This document shows positions 5,939 through 5,989 of a DNA stretch of 5,989 bases, piece after piece. The stretch comes from Candidatus Magasanikiibacteriota bacterium. Lineage in GTDB: Bacteria; Patescibacteriota; Patescibacteriia; Magasanikbacterales; GWA2-37-8. Position 1 is the first letter of the stretch, and each line of letters opens with the position of its first letter. The notes under the pieces are model-generated. The model was not told the origin of the DNA, searched no databases, and worked only from the letters and a program-made list of their open reading frames with translations. The position numbers were made by a program, and so were the translations under genes. The stretch covers positions 1 through 5,989 of the forward strand of contig JAPLWP010000153.1 in assembly GCA_026396535.1 (NCBI GenBank), given 5' to 3'.

Positions 5939-5989
5939 ATGCACAAAAGAATAAAATACGCGCCAACGTTTGGTGGCTTTGAGGGTCAG
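5939..5989 (+). CDS. Possible start of the next gene, truncated by the window edge
   Basis: ATG 5939 opens a frame of 17 codons (MHKRIKYAPTFGGFEGQ) that remains open to the right edge. It begins 7 bases after the decarboxylase stop, the spacing expected of a second cistron in the same transcript. No Shine-Dalgarno is visible and the fragment is too short to recognise a family. If real, it would probably work in the same pathway as the decarboxylase. Confidence 0.4.
   Translation, partial: MHKRIKYAPTFGGFEGQ

Noticed and set aside
5968..5984. Small hairpin-like sequence after the decarboxylase (cgccaa with ttggtg)
   Set aside because: Only six pairs including a G-U and no T-run, so it is not a credible terminator; it lies within the possible next gene.
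1..5989. Alternative genetic code in which TGA is read as glycine, as in some Patescibacteria
   Set aside because: All complete genes end in TAA or TAG and contain no internal TGA, and conserved glycines are encoded by GGN, so there is no sign of recoding; the absence of TGA stops in six genes is not informative enough.

Overview
The window is AT-rich and compactly coded, with every gene on the + strand. It most resembles a genome of the Candidate Phyla Radiation (Patescibacteria). The reasons are a small two-helix pilin-like protein of a type very common there (ending at 221), poor or absent Shine-Dalgarno sequences, short intergenic gaps, and stop codons that are all TAA or TAG. The lineage is an inference from gene style; no rRNA or other taxonomic marker is present.

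Layout. Positions 3-221 hold the C-terminal end of a type IV secretion-type pilin-like membrane protein that is cut by the window edge. A gap containing an 11-bp inverted repeat leads to a secreted phosphoesterase of the acid phosphatase/phospholipase C family (311-1162). An RNA-biology block follows: rpsO (ribosomal protein S15, 1202-1564), a NYN/LabA-type putative ribonuclease overlapping its 3' end (1548-2117), and pnp (polynucleotide phosphorylase, 2199-4415). A long potential hairpin sits directly in front of pnp, and a strong hairpin lies just after the rpsO stop, inside the NYN reading frame. A clear intrinsic terminator (4428-4468) ends the block.

A new transcription unit starts at a consensus sigma70-type promoter (4493-4521). 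It carries a compact fold-III PLP-dependent decarboxylase related to biosynthetic arginine decarboxylase (4573-5931). A possible second cistron starts 7 bases later and runs off the window edge.

How the genes fit together. rpsO next to pnp is an ancient bacterial arrangement that couples ribosomal protein synthesis to RNA turnover. Here a candidate endoribonuclease is inserted between them, which gives a plausible RNA-processing operon: an endonuclease, a 3'-to-5' phosphorolytic exonuclease, and RNA hairpins at both junctions that could be processing or feedback sites. The phosphoesterase and pilin-like protein belong to the cell envelope, and the decarboxylase probably belongs to polyamine or amino-acid metabolism. 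I see no CRISPR array, insertion sequence, tRNA or rRNA. The most noteworthy material is the rpsO-NYN-pnp junction structure and the unusual active-site motif of the decarboxylase; neither is proof of a new system.
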